14,996 bases of DNA, from assembly GCA_021779635.1 (NCBI GenBank), contig JAJYAH010000080.1, positions 1 through 14,996 on the forward strand, written 5' to 3'. The notes beneath the pieces were generated by a model, which had not been told where the DNA came from, searched no databases, and worked only from the letters and a program-made list of their open reading frames with translations. Source of the DNA: Pseudomonadota bacterium. GTDB taxonomy: Bacteria > Pseudomonadota > Alphaproteobacteria > Rhizobiales > Xanthobacteraceae. Shown piece after piece: positions 1 through 10,062 of this stretch (positions within the stretch are counted from its first letter, which is position 1; the number at the start of each line of letters is the position of its first letter). Position numbers and translations under genes: made by a program.

Positions 1-76
1 GGCGATCGACGCGCACCACAACCGTCTTGGCTTGCTTGTCGCTGACGACCACGCCCTGAAGCGTACGTTTCGGCAT
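1..76 (-). CDS. rpsQ: 30S ribosomal protein S17, N-terminal part (runs off the window)
   Basis: Only the first 25 codons are present, beginning at the ATG at 76-74; the frame is open to base 1. The peptide begins MPKRTLQGVVVSDKQAKTVV, the usual start of bacterial S17, an OB-fold primary binder of the 5' domain of 16S rRNA that helps start assembly of the small subunit body. It follows the rpmC stop by 9 nt, the normal position in the S10 cluster (rplP-rpmC-rpsQ), and is surely cotranscribed. Identification rests on this N-terminus and on gene order. Confidence 0.95.
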   Translation of the reverse strand, partial: MPKRTLQGVVVSDKQAKTVVVRVDR

Positions 77-85
77 GTCGGCCCC

Positions 86-292
86 TTACTTCTTCTTCGC
101 GCGCTGCTGCGCGGCGATGGTCTTGACGCGGGCGATATCGCGGCGGGCTTCACGCAGCCGCGAGGTGTTTTCCAGCTGCCCGGTGGCGCGCTGGAAACGC
201 AGGTTGAAGCGCTCCTTTTTCAGATTGAGGACGGCGTCGTCCATCTGATCGGGGCTCATTGCGCGGATATCGGCGGCTTTCATCTCGGCCAT
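86..292 (-). CDS. rpmC: 50S ribosomal protein L29
   Basis: A 68-residue protein of the small, helical, basic L29 type, with the family core [20 protein letters not shown] at about residues 23-42 and a lysine-rich end. L29 sits near the polypeptide exit tunnel on the large subunit, beside L23, where it contributes to the docking site of trigger factor and SRP. I chose the ATG at 292 ([10 protein letters not shown]) because an AGGAA ribosome-binding site lies about 8 nt upstream, just after the rplP stop. The frame is open further upstream, but that part overlaps rplP and does not resemble L29; an internal ATG three codons later is a less likely alternative. It starts 10 nt after rplP ends and is followed by rpsQ. 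Confidence 0.95.
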   Translation of the reverse strand: MAEMKAADIRAMSPDQMDDAVLNLKKERFNLRFQRATGQLENTSRLREARRDIARVKTIAAQQRAKKK

Positions 293-302
293 GATCACAT
301 TC

Positions 303-716
303 CTATTCCGCAATGCGCGCGACGAAGCGCGTCTTGATCGGCAACTTGGCGGCGGCAAGCGACAGCGCTTCCTTCGCGGTCTGCACGGTGACGCCGTCGA
401 TCTCGAAAATCACGCGGCCGGGCTTCACCCGCGCCACCCACAATTCCGGCGTGCCCTTGCCCGAGCCCATCCGCACTTCGGCGGGCTTCTTCGACACCGG
501 CACGTCCGGGAAGATGCGAATCCAGACCCGGCCGGCCCGCTTCATGTGACGGGTCAGCGCGCGGCGCGCCGCTTCGATCTGGCGCGCGGTGATGCGCTCG
601 GGCGCCATTGCCTTCAGGCCGAACTGGCCGAACGACAACGTCGCGCCCGAAGTCGCAACGCCGTGGATCCGGCCCTTGTGCGCCTTCCGGAACTTGGTTT
701 TCTTTGGTTGCATCAT
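303..716 (-). CDS. rplP: 50S ribosomal protein L16
   Basis: A 137-residue protein starting [19 protein letters not shown], the standard L16 N-terminus. L16 is a late-assembling large-subunit protein that contacts 5S and 23S rRNA and helps position tRNA in the A and P sites. The loop VRMGSGKG (residues 81-88) is present; its Arg82 corresponds to the arginine that is hydroxylated in E. coli L16. Two ATG codons stand in tandem at 716 and 713, so either could be used; the length matches the family (136-138). It lies 32 nt after rpsC, with a GAGGG ribosome-binding site in that gap, and 10 nt before rpmC. It ends in TAG. Confidence 0.98.
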   Translation of the reverse strand: MMQPKKTKFRKAHKGRIHGVATSGATLSFGQFGLKAMAPERITARQIEAARRALTRHMKRAGRVWIRIFPDVPVSKKPAEVRMGSGKGTPELWVARVKPGRVIFEIDGVTVQTAKEALSLAAAKLPIKTRFVARIAE

Positions 717-748
717 GGCTTACGCCCTCAAACCTTCTCAAAAATCGC

Positions 749-1447
749 TCAAGCAGCGTCGCGACGCGGCCGCGAGCTGTCGCCTTCGGCCATTTTCTTG
801 TCCTGGGCCATCGGGTCGTGCTCAAGGATTTCGCCCTTGAAGATCCAGACCTTGACGCCGCAGGTGCCGAACGTCGTGAACGCGGTCGCCACGCCGTAAT
901 CGATATCGGCGCGCAGCGTGTGCAGCGGCACGCGACCTTCGCGATACCATTCCATCCGCGCGATTTCGGCGCCGCCGAGACGGCCCGAACAGTTGATCCG
1001 GATGCCCTCGGCGCCGAGACGCATCGCCGACTGCACTGCGCGCTTCATCGCGCGGCGGAACGCGACGCGGCGTTCGAGCTGCTGGGCGATCGATTCGGCG
1101 ACCAGCGTGGCGTCGAGTTCCGGCTTGCGGATTTCGACGATGTTGATGACGACGTCGGACGCGGTGATATCAGCAACGCGCTTGCGCAACTTGTCGATGT
1201 CGGCGCCCTTCTTGCCGATCACGACGCCGGGGCGCGCCGAGTGGATCGTCACGCGGCACTTCTTGTGCGGACGCTCGATCACAATCCTGGCGACGGCCGC
1301 CTGCTTGAGCTCCTGGTGCAGGATCTCGCGGATTTTGACATCCTCATGCAGCAGCTTGCCGTACTCGTTCTTGCCGGCGAACCAACGGGAATCCCACGTC
1401 CGGTTGATGCCGAGACGCAGTCCGATTGGATTGATCTTCTGACCCAT
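749..1447 (-). CDS. rpsC: 30S ribosomal protein S3
   Basis: A 232-residue protein starting [20 protein letters not shown], the S3 signature N-terminus. It contains a KH RNA-binding domain whose GxxG loop is GKKG at residues 78-81, followed by the C-terminal S3 domain. S3 lies in the 30S head at the mRNA entry tunnel and, with S4 and S5, takes part in the mRNA helicase activity of the ribosome. The C-terminal tail is lysine- and arginine-rich and low in complexity, as is usual for alphaproteobacterial S3. A GGGAGA ribosome-binding site lies upstream of the ATG, in the 18-nt gap after rplV. Confidence 0.98.
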   Translation of the reverse strand: MGQKINPIGLRLGINRTWDSRWFAGKNEYGKLLHEDVKIREILHQELKQAAVARIVIERPHKKCRVTIHSARPGVVIGKKGADIDKLRKRVADITASDVVINIVEIRKPELDATLVAESIAQQLERRVAFRRAMKRAVQSAMRLGAEGIRINCSGRLGGAEIARMEWYREGRVPLHTLRADIDYGVATAFTTFGTCGVKVWIFKGEILEHDPMAQDKKMAEGDSSRPRRDAA

Positions 1448-1465
1448 CGTATTCTCCCGCGCGCT

Positions 1466-1852
1466 TTAAGCGCTCGCCTCGGCTTCGACCTGACGAACAA
1501 CGATCGTCAGCTGCGCGAATGGTTTAAAAACACGGCCCGAACGGCCACGGCCGCGCGGTGCAAAACGCTTCATCACGATGCCGTTGCCGACATGCGCCTC
1601 TGCGACGACCAGATCGTCGACATCGAGATCGTGATTGTTTTCGGCGTTGGCGATCGCCGATTCCAGGCACTTCTTGACGTCGACCGCGATCCGCTTGCGG
1701 GAAAACTGCAAGTCGGCGAGCGCAGCCGATGCCTTCCTGCCGCGGATCAATTGCGCGACCAGATTAAGCTTCTGCGGGCTCACCCGCAGCATGCGGGCGA
1801 TGGCCTTGGCCTCGTTATCCGGGAGGCTCCGTTCGCGCTTTGGTTTGCTCAT
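1466..1852 (-). CDS. rplV: 50S ribosomal protein L22
   Basis: A 128-residue L22. The globular part (about residues 11-85) is followed by the conserved extended beta-hairpin (about 88-112, containing [11 protein letters not shown]) that in known ribosomes reaches into the peptide exit tunnel and forms part of its narrowest point; deletions in this loop give macrolide resistance in other bacteria, and here the loop looks intact. The alanine/glutamate tail (EAEASA) is short. The gene starts 10 nt after rpsS; the rpsS stop codon is part of the ribosome-binding site (TGAGGA), so the two are probably translationally coupled. Confidence 0.98.
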   Translation of the reverse strand: MSKPKRERSLPDNEAKAIARMLRVSPQKLNLVAQLIRGRKASAALADLQFSRKRIAVDVKKCLESAIANAENNHDLDVDDLVVAEAHVGNGIVMKRFAPRGRGRSGRVFKPFAQLTIVVRQVEAEASA

Positions 1853-1862
1853 CGCTTAGTCC

Positions 1863-2141
1863 TCAAGCCTTCTTGGCTTTCTTGTCGCCAGAATGGCCGT
1901 GGAAGGTCCGGGTCGGCGAGAACTCGCCGAACTTGTGACCCACCATTTCCTCGTTGACCGATACCGGCACATGCTTCTGGCCGTTGTAGACGCCGAAGAC
2001 CAAACCGACGAACTGCGGCAGGATGGTCGAGCGGCGGCTCCAGATCTTGATCACGTCATGACGGCCGGACGCGCGTGCGGCATCTGCCTTCTTGAGCAGC
2101 GAGCCTTCGACGAACGGGCCTTTCCAGACTGAACGAACCAT
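1863..2141 (-). CDS. rpsS: 30S ribosomal protein S19
   Basis: A 92-residue protein starting [20 protein letters not shown] with the typical S19 core ([14 protein letters not shown], then [20 protein letters not shown]) and a basic tail. S19 binds the 16S 3' major domain with S13 in the 30S head and reaches toward the decoding centre and the subunit bridge. It lies 13 nt after rplB with an AAGGAA ribosome-binding site in the gap, and 10 nt before rplV. Length and start agree with the family. Confidence 0.98.
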   Translation of the reverse strand: MVRSVWKGPFVEGSLLKKADAARASGRHDVIKIWSRRSTILPQFVGLVFGVYNGQKHVPVSVNEEMVGHKFGEFSPTRTFHGHSGDKKAKKA

Positions 2142-2154
2142 GGTCCGGCGTTCC

Positions 2155-2988
2155 TTACTTCTTCCGCTTGTGGCGGCTAATGAGAATGAATCGGTTGGTC
2201 GACTTGTTCGACCGCGTCTTCTTGCCCTTGGTCGGCTTGCCCCACGGCGTCACCGGATGACGGCCGCCCGAGGTGCGGCCTTCGCCGCCGCCATGCGGAT
2301 GGTCGACCGGGTTCATCGAGACGCCGCGGTTATGGGGCTTGCGGCCGAGCCAGCGGCTGCGACCGGCCTTGCCGATCGAAATATTCATGTGATCCGGATT
2401 CGACACCGCGCCGATGGTGCCGGTGCAGCGGCCGTGAACCAGGCGTTGCTCGCCCGAGTTCAAACGAACGATCACATAATCATGGTCGCGGCCGACGAGC
2501 TGCGCATAGGTACCGGCCGAGCGTGCGAGCTGGCCGCCCTTGCCGATCTTCAATTCGACATTGTGAATGATGGTGCCGATCGGCATGTTGCCCAGCGGCA
2601 TGACGTTGCCCGGCTTCACGTCGACATAGCTGCCGGCAATCACGGTGTCGCCGACGGCGAGGCGCTGCGGGGCCAGGATGTAGGATTGCGTGCCGTCGGT
2701 ATATTTCAGCAAAGCGATAAAGGCGGTGCGGTTCGGATCGTATTCCAGACGCTCGACGGTCGCCGGCATGTCGACCTTGGTGCGCTTGAAGTCGACGATG
2801 CGGTAGGATTGCTTGTGACCGCCGCCGCGAAAGCGCACGACCATGCGGCCGGTGTTGTTGCGACCGCCGCTGGATTGCTTGCCTTCGGTCAACGCCTTGA
2901 CCGGCTTGCCCTTGTAGAGCGCCGAACGGTCGACCATCACCAGCTGGCGCTGGCCTGGCGTCGTCGGGTTGAATTTTTTCAATGCCAT
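2155..2988 (-). CDS. rplB: 50S ribosomal protein L2
   Basis: A 277-residue L2, one of the most conserved large-subunit proteins, needed for subunit joining and near the peptidyl transferase centre. It shows the N-terminal OB-like part, the SH3-like barrel in the middle and the C-terminal stretch [12 protein letters not shown] (226-237); His230 corresponds to the histidine (E. coli His229) linked to peptidyl transferase activity. The basic end ([20 protein letters not shown]) is standard. It starts 12 nt after rplW, with an AAGG ribosome-binding site about 10 nt upstream. Confidence 0.99.
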   Translation of the reverse strand: MALKKFNPTTPGQRQLVMVDRSALYKGKPVKALTEGKQSSGGRNNTGRMVVRFRGGGHKQSYRIVDFKRTKVDMPATVERLEYDPNRTAFIALLKYTDGTQSYILAPQRLAVGDTVIAGSYVDVKPGNVMPLGNMPIGTIIHNVELKIGKGGQLARSAGTYAQLVGRDHDYVIVRLNSGEQRLVHGRCTGTIGAVSNPDHMNISIGKAGRSRWLGRKPHNRGVSMNPVDHPHGGGEGRTSGGRHPVTPWGKPTKGKKTRSNKSTNRFILISRHKRKK

Positions 2989-3000
2989 CGTCGTATCGCC

Positions 3001-3300
3001 TTATAGCCCGGTGGTGACGTCGATGCGGTGGCCCTCTTCGAGGGTCACGATCGCACGCTTCACATCCGACTGGGAACCGAACTGGCCGCGGAAGACCTTG
3101 GTCTTGCCCTTGCGCACCAGCGTGTTCACGCTCTTCACCTTGACGTCGAACAGCTTCTCGACGGCTTCCTTGATTTGCGGCTTGGTTGCCTTGCTCGCGA
3201 CCTTGAACACAACCTTGTTGTGCTCGGAGGCCACGGTTGCCTTTTCGGTCACGACCGGAGCAACGATGATGTCGTAATGGCGCGGATCGATATTCTTCAT
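3001..3300 (-). CDS. rplW: 50S ribosomal protein L23
   Basis: A 99-residue L23 with the family's beta core ([20 protein letters not shown] near residue 10) and the segment [20 protein letters not shown]23 is at the exit of the peptide tunnel and is the main docking site for trigger factor and SRP. Its ATG overlaps the rplD stop by 4 nt (ATGA at 3300-3297), which indicates translational coupling and equal output of L4 and L23. It ends 12 nt before rplB. Confidence 0.98.
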   Translation of the reverse strand: MKNIDPRHYDIIVAPVVTEKATVASEHNKVVFKVASKATKPQIKEAVEKLFDVKVKSVNTLVRKGKTKVFRGQFGSQSDVKRAIVTLEEGHRIDVTTGL

Positions 3301-3917
3301 TTGAAGCGCGCCTCCAACGCATCGAGTGCTGCCTTGGTCAGCACGAGCTTCTGACGGCGCAGAATGTCATAGACGTTGATGCCCTGGATCGGCAGCACGT
3401 CGATGTTCGGGATATTGCGGGCGGCGGCGGCGAAGCCGTTATGGACCTCGGCGCCGTCGATAATCAGCGCGTTGGTCAGGCCGAGACCCGAAAAATGTCC
3501 GATCAGCGCCTTGGTCTTGGCGGCCTCGAGGGTCGCCGATTCAATCACGATCAGGCCGCCATCCTTGGCCTTGGCCGACAGCGCATGGCGAAGCGCCAGC
3601 GCGCGAACCTTCTTCGGCAAGGCGAAAGCGTGCGAGCGCACTACCGGGCCGAACGCACGGCCGCCGCCGCGGAACTGCGGTACCCGGGCCGAGCCATGAC
3701 GCGCACCGCCGGTGCCCTTCTGCTTGTACATCTTCTTGCCGGTGCGCCAGACATCCGCACGGCCCTGGGCCTTGTGGGTGCCGGCCTGGCGTTTGGCGAG
3801 CTGCCAGTTGACGCAGCGCTGGATGATGTCCTTGCGCGGCTCCAGACCGAAAATCTCGTCCGAAAGCTGCACCGAACCGGCTGCCTTGCCTTCAAGCGTG
3901 GTGACTTTCAATTCCAT
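3297..3917 (-). CDS. rplD: 50S ribosomal protein L4
   Basis: A 206-residue L4. It has the globular Rossmann-like fold and, at about residues 40-95, the long basic loop ([14 protein letters not shown] through [19 protein letters not shown]) that in known ribosomes extends to the exit tunnel beside L22. In E. coli L4 also represses its own S10 operon by binding the S10 leader; here the region before rpsJ is occupied by a repeat, so whether that control exists is open. It starts 1 nt after the rplC stop; the ribosome-binding site (GGGGAG) lies inside the end of rplC. It overlaps rplW by 4 nt. Confidence 0.98.
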   Translation of the reverse strand: MELKVTTLEGKAAGSVQLSDEIFGLEPRKDIIQRCVNWQLAKRQAGTHKAQGRADVWRTGKKMYKQKGTGGARHGSARVPQFRGGGRAFGPVVRSHAFALPKKVRALALRHALSAKAKDGGLIVIESATLEAAKTKALIGHFSGLGLTNALIIDGAEVHNGFAAAARNIPNIDVLPIQGINVYDILRRQKLVLTKAALDALEARFK

Positions 3918-3918
3918 C

Positions 3919-4653
3919 TCACACGCTCCCCTGCTCGGCGGGCGCTTCGGCTGGCGCGGCCTGTTCGCCGCCGCCGTCGGCCAGACGGAACTTGCCCGGC
4001 TTCGGCGCGTCTTTCGGCAACGCCTTCTTCACCGCATCGCGCACCGCGATCCATCCGCCCTTGGAGCCGGGAACGGCGCCTTCGACCAGGATCAGGCCGC
4101 GTGCGACATCGGTCTGCACCACGCGCAGATTGAGCGTGGTGATGCGGTCGACGCCCATATGACCGGGCATCTTTTTGTTCTTGAAGGTCTTGCCGGGATC
4201 CTGCCGGCCGCCGGTCGAACCGATCGACCGATGCGAGACCGAAACACCGTGGGTGGCGCGCAAGCCGCCGAAATTCCAGCGCTTGATGCCGCCCGCAAAG
4301 CCCTTGCCCACCGACGTGCCGGTGACGTCGACGAACTGGCCGACCACGAAATGATCGGCCTGAATTTCGGCGCCGACCGGGATCAGCGCGTCCTGCGACA
4401 CGCGGAACTCGGTGACCTTGCGCTTGGGCTCGACCTTGGCAACCGCGAACTGGCCGCGTTCCGCCTTCGGCAGATAAACGGTCTTGCGCGTGCCCGAACC
4501 GAGCTGCAGCGCGACATAACCGTTTTTCTCGGTCGTGCGGTGACCCAACACCTGGCAATTGCCCAGCTTCAGCACGGTCACAGGGATATGTTCGCCGGTC
4601 TCCGTAAAGACCCGCGTCATCCCGACCTTTTGTGCGATCACTCCGGAGCGCAT
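3919..4653 (-). CDS. rplC: 50S ribosomal protein L3
   Basis: A 244-residue L3, longer than the E. coli protein (about 209) because of a C-terminal tail rich in Ala, Glu and Pro (about residues 226-244, ending [10 protein letters not shown]); the core starts [21 protein letters not shown]3 binds 23S rRNA early in assembly, and its central extension reaches the peptidyl transferase centre. The segment GGRQDPGK contains Gln151, equivalent to the glutamine methylated by PrmB in E. coli. An AGGAAG ribosome-binding site precedes the ATG. The gene is separated from rpsJ by 111 nt that hold a palindromic repeat, and from rplD by only 1 nt. Confidence 0.98.
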   Translation of the reverse strand: MRSGVIAQKVGMTRVFTETGEHIPVTVLKLGNCQVLGHRTTEKNGYVALQLGSGTRKTVYLPKAERGQFAVAKVEPKRKVTEFRVSQDALIPVGAEIQADHFVVGQFVDVTGTSVGKGFAGGIKRWNFGGLRATHGVSVSHRSIGSTGGRQDPGKTFKNKKMPGHMGVDRITTLNLRVVQTDVARGLILVEGAVPGSKGGWIAVRDAVKKALPKDAPKPGKFRLADGGGEQAAPAEAPAEQGSV

Positions 4654-4718
4654 CGGCGTGCTTCCTGTTCTTTCTGTCCGCTAGTCTCGGACGGGAGCTA
4701 AAAACGTTATCTACTTGT

Positions 4719-4764
4719 GCATGGCCCGGTCCGAAAACCGGTGCCCACTTTTCGGGGCCATGCG
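4719..4764 (-). repeat. Palindromic repeat between rpsJ and rplC, next to the rpsJ stop
   Basis: Arms GCATGGCCC (4719-4727) and GGGCCATGC (4755-4763) are perfect reverse complements. Inside them CGAAAA (4732-4737) pairs with TTTTCG (4749-4754), leaving a bulge and a small loop with ACCGGT. The pattern GCATG..CCGAAAA..ACCGGTTTTCGG..CATGC is one I recognise as an abundant intergenic palindrome in Bradyrhizobium and relatives; that is memory, not a search. Its outer end touches the rpsJ stop codon (4767-4765). As mRNA it would form a strong hairpin after rpsJ, which could protect a 3' end, serve as a processing site, or weaken read-through into rplC. There is no U-run, so it is not a classical terminator. 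Confidence 0.8.
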
Positions 4765-5073
4765 TTAGAGCTTGATTTCGACGTCGACACCGGCGGCCAG
4801 ATCGAGCTTCATGAGCGCATCGACGGTCTGCGGAGTCGGATCGACAATGTCGAGAAGACGCTTGTGCGTGCGCATCTCGAATTGCTCGCGGCTCTTCTTG
4901 TCGACGTGCGGCGAACGGTTGACGGTGAATTTCTCGATGCGCGTCGGCAGCGGGATAGGTCCGCGAACCTGGGCACCGGTACGCTTCGCCGTGTTCACGA
5001 TCTCGCGCGTCGACGAATCGAGAATTCGATGGTCGAACGCCTTGAGACGGATGCGAATATTCTGGCCGTTCAT
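4765..5073 (-). CDS. rpsJ: 30S ribosomal protein S10 / NusE
   Basis: A 102-residue protein starting [19 protein letters not shown], with the conserved loop [20 protein letters not shown] (39-58). S10 is in the 30S head; free S10 (NusE) pairs with NusB in transcription antitermination complexes and links RNA polymerase to the leading ribosome via NusG. In E. coli it is the first gene of the S10 operon, but here it follows tuf in one continuous same-strand cluster. It is the only gene of the cluster with wide spacers on both sides (130 nt before, 111 nt after), each holding a different palindromic repeat, so its mRNA level might be set separately. A purine-rich GAGAG precedes the ATG. Confidence 0.99.
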   Translation of the reverse strand: MNGQNIRIRLKAFDHRILDSSTREIVNTAKRTGAQVRGPIPLPTRIEKFTVNRSPHVDKKSREQFEMRTHKRLLDIVDPTPQTVDALMKLDLAAGVDVEIKL

Positions 5074-5090
5074 CTTGTTTCTCTCTTACC

Positions 5091-5188
5091 GTCATCACCC
5101 GCGAAGGCGGGTGATCCAGTATTCCGAAGTGTCGCAGTTAACTCGAAGCTCGCGGGGTACTGGATGCCCCGCTTTCGCGGGGCATGAC
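5091..5188. repeat. 98-bp two-hairpin repeat element between tuf and rpsJ
   Basis: The ends are 31-bp imperfect inverted repeats (26 of 31 match), beginning GTCAT at 5091 and ending ATGAC at 5188. Each end is itself a perfect hairpin: ATCACCCGC-GAAG-GCGGGTGAT (5094-5115) and ATGCCCCGC-TTTC-GCGGGGCAT (5164-5185). The stems differ at two positions, and both strands of the stem change together, so pairing is kept. The inner edges are CCAGTA (5116-5121) and TACTGG (5158-5163). I recognise this layout as a common intergenic repeat in the Bradyrhizobium group, probably spread by an outside transposase since it encodes nothing. It lies 14 nt downstream of the tuf stop on the mRNA and 17 nt before the rpsJ start. 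Confidence 0.85.
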
Positions 5189-5203
5189 AGCAATGTTGTG
5201 TCC

Positions 5204-6394
<1,191 letters not shown>

Positions 6395-6433
6395 TTGACT
6401 CTCCGTTCAGTCGTTAGCTGTCGCCAACGACAA

Positions 6434-8506
<2,073 letters not shown>

Positions 8507-8538
8507 GGGTTGTTCCTTAAATTCCGTTCGTTTCGCCG

Positions 8539-9012
<474 letters not shown>

Positions 9013-9024
9013 TCAGGTTCCCGA

Positions 9025-9396
9025 TTATTTCGGACGCTTCGCGCCGTACTTCGAACGGCGCTGCTTACGGTTCTTGACGCCCTGGGTATCGAGGACGCCG
9101 CGGAGAATGTGGTAACGCACGCCGGGCAAATCCTTGACGCGGCCGCCTCGGATCATGACCACCGAGTGCTCCTGAAGGTTATGACCTTCACCCGGAATGT
9201 AGCCGATGACCTCGAAGCCATTGGTCAGGCGCACCTTGGCGACCTTACGAAGCGCCGAGTTCGGCTTCTTCGGGGTCGTGGTGTAGACGCGCGTGCAAAC
9301 GCCGCGCTTCTGCGGCGACTGCTGCAGCGCCGGCACCTTCTTGCGCGACTTCTGTACGACGCGCGGACTTGCGATCAGCTGGTTGATCGTCGGCAT
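9025..9396 (-). CDS. rpsL: 30S ribosomal protein S12
   Basis: A 123-residue S12, first gene of the str cluster, located at the decoding centre on the interface side of the 30S subunit. The conserved loops [13 protein letters not shown] (39-51) and [13 protein letters not shown] (84-96) are present. Lys43 and Lys88, whose replacement causes streptomycin resistance in many bacteria, are both wild type. Asp89 is the residue that is beta-methylthiolated by RimO in E. coli. I chose the ATG at 9396 (MPTINQLI) because it is the family start and has GAAGG upstream; an in-frame GTG at 9408 would add four residues not typical of S12. A predicted leader of about 400 nt precedes it. Confidence 0.99.
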   Translation of the reverse strand: MPTINQLIASPRVVQKSRKKVPALQQSPQKRGVCTRVYTTTPKKPNSALRKVAKVRLTNGFEVIGYIPGEGHNLQEHSVVMIRGGRVKDLPGVRYHILRGVLDTQGVKNRKQRRSKYGAKRPK

Positions 9397-9420
9397 GTCA
9401 GCCTTCACCCTTTAGTTCAC

Positions 9421-9443
9421 GCGAAGCCGGGAAACGGCTCCGC
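9421..9443 (-). promoter_or_regulatory. Small hairpin just upstream of rpsL
   Basis: AGCCG (9425-9429) pairs with CGGCT (9435-9439), and GCG (9421-9423) with CGC (9441-9443), with one mismatch between and a 5-base loop. It ends 24 nt before the rpsL start codon, outside the ribosome-binding site. It may help leader folding; a regulatory role is inference only. Confidence 0.35.
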
Positions 9444-9508
9444 AAATTCATTCAGGACCACCGGCCCCATCCGGTCGCCGCGCGAAAAGCATCGCGCAAA
9501 GCGAAATC

Positions 9509-9540
9509 GCGCCAACCGCTCATTGCTGAGCGGAAAGCGC
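9509..9540 (-). promoter_or_regulatory. Leader hairpin with a GCAA tetraloop
   Basis: Read on the minus strand this is GCGC-TTT-CCGCTCA-GCAA-TGAGCGG-TTG-GCGC: a perfect 7-bp stem capped by a GNRA tetraloop, then a 3x3 internal loop and a further 4-bp stem. GNRA loops are favoured in structured RNA and ribosomal protein binding sites, so it is a candidate for autoregulation of the str cluster by S12 or S7. No U-run follows, so it is not a simple terminator. Confidence 0.5.
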
Positions 9541-9622
9541 TTCGACGCCACAGAGGACCGCAGTCACGACCGACCGGCCTACGCCGCTCAGTCAGGTACC
9601 GAGGTCATGCATCCGAAATCAA

Positions 9623-9646
9623 TCTCAAGAGAACTTGCTCTTGAGA
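9623..9646. promoter_or_regulatory. Perfect 9-bp inverted repeat in the leader region
   Basis: TCTCAAGAG (9623-9631) and CTCTTGAGA (9638-9646) are exact reverse complements, 6 bases apart. It could be a hairpin in the str leader RNA or a dimeric protein-binding site. On the minus strand it is followed by TTGATTTCGG, too poor in U for a terminator. Confidence 0.5.
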
Positions 9647-9786
9647 ACGAAGATCGTCCTGGCATTGCCTAGCTATAATCGACAGCGTTTGAGCGGCATT
9701 CGTCGAGGTTGGTGCCCGTCTCGATCCCGAGGAAATTGCCCAGGGAACTGATAAGGGTGGTCCGTTCCGACTCTGGCGTCGCTCAC

Positions 9787-9852
9787 CGCCTGTCGTTAAG
9801 TGCGCGGGTTTTATCGGCGGCGGTTAGCCAAGTCAAGGCGAAACGACAGGCG
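9787..9852. promoter_or_regulatory. 11-bp perfect inverted repeat bracketing the str promoter
   Basis: CGCCTGTCGTT (9787-9797) and AACGACAGGCG (9842-9852) are exact reverse complements, and their centres are 55 bp apart, about five helical turns. The promoter boxes at 9808-9836 lie wholly between the arms: one arm is at about +5 to +15 and the other at about -41 to -51 of the predicted start. This fits a paired operator or a short loop; it could also be the ends of a tiny repeat element. Function is inferred. Confidence 0.5.
9808..9836 (-). promoter_or_regulatory. Probable sigma-70 promoter of the str-S10 cluster
   Basis: On the minus strand a -35 box TTGACT (9836-9831, preceded by C as alphaproteobacterial promoters often are) is followed after 17 bases by TAAAAC (9813-9808) as the -10 box: five of six and four of six matches to consensus. 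The predicted start is the A near 9801. The bases between the -10 box and the start are CCGCGC; such GC-rich discriminators are typical of promoters shut down by ppGpp in amino acid starvation, as expected for ribosomal genes. It would give an rpsL leader of about 400 nt. No experimental support. Confidence 0.6.
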
Positions 9853-9936
9853 AAGAAGCACTTCCCGCGTCTGCGGAATCGGGCCTCCCCGGCGCCCTCG
9901 CCCGCCAGTTCCGGCGCACGTCAAAATGGCCCAAGC

Positions 9937-9959
9937 TATAATATTATCCGGGTATTATA
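9937..9959. promoter_or_regulatory. AT-rich dyad with a TATAAT box upstream of the FAD gene
   Basis: TATAATA (9937-9943) and TATTATA (9953-9959) are perfect reverse complements around a 9-base centre, in a region otherwise rich in G and C. TATAAT at 9937-9942 on the plus strand is a perfect -10 box for the gene at 10063, but I see no good -35 box at the right distance, so a promoter that depends on an activator or another sigma factor is possible. Confidence 0.35.
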
Positions 9960-10062
9960 AGGGCGTAAATTCCTAAAATGGGTCCCAAACCGAGGGATCG
10001 GGCTAAAGGTTTGTTTGTCATTGCCGGCGCAATCTTGGTGCCTCCGAACCGAGACCTTGCGC

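Larger units (their letters stand above)
9397..10062. other. 666-base divergent intergenic region between rpsL and the FAD gene
   Basis: No convincing gene lies here; the short open frames start at rare codons, lack ribosome-binding sites and resemble nothing. The stretch holds the likely str promoter (9808-9836), an 11-bp inverted repeat bracketing it (9787-9852), a predicted leader (about 9801 to 9397) with hairpins at 9623-9646, 9509-9540 and 9421-9443, and an AT-rich patch at 9933-9978 close to the plus-strand gene. The 9-mer AGCTATAAT occurs twice (9671-9679 and 9934-9942). A small RNA cannot be excluded from sequence alone. Confidence 0.8.

Noticed and set aside
608..1957. A 449-codon plus-strand open frame across rpsC and rplV
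   Set aside because: It is antisense to two certain ribosomal protein genes; GC-rich codon bias leaves the opposite strand free of stops. The translation resembles no protein family.
4719..4764. Intrinsic terminator after rpsJ
   Set aside because: The hairpin is strong but no U-run follows it, and downstream genes of the same cluster need read-through. It fits a repeat better.
9397..9408. A GTG start four codons upstream for rpsL
   Set aside because: S12 proteins begin MPTINQ, and a GAAGG ribosome-binding site is well placed for the ATG at 9396.
9744..9768. GGAAC and GTTCC boxes resembling the EcfG general stress promoter (GGAAC-16/17-CGTT)
   Set aside because: On the plus strand GGAAC is followed by CGTT after only 14 bases, and on the minus strand no CGTT occurs at the right distance. 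A similar GGAAC at 13449-13445 also lacks a partner.
9709..9960. A short plus-strand open frame of 83 codons in the intergenic region
   Set aside because: It starts at GTG without a ribosome-binding site, overlaps the promoter and inverted repeat, and its basic, low-complexity translation looks like non-coding DNA.
10015..10062. A TTG start 16 codons upstream for the FAD gene
   Set aside because: The FAD-binding fold begins directly after ATG 10063, and the extra residues have no family character or ribosome-binding site.
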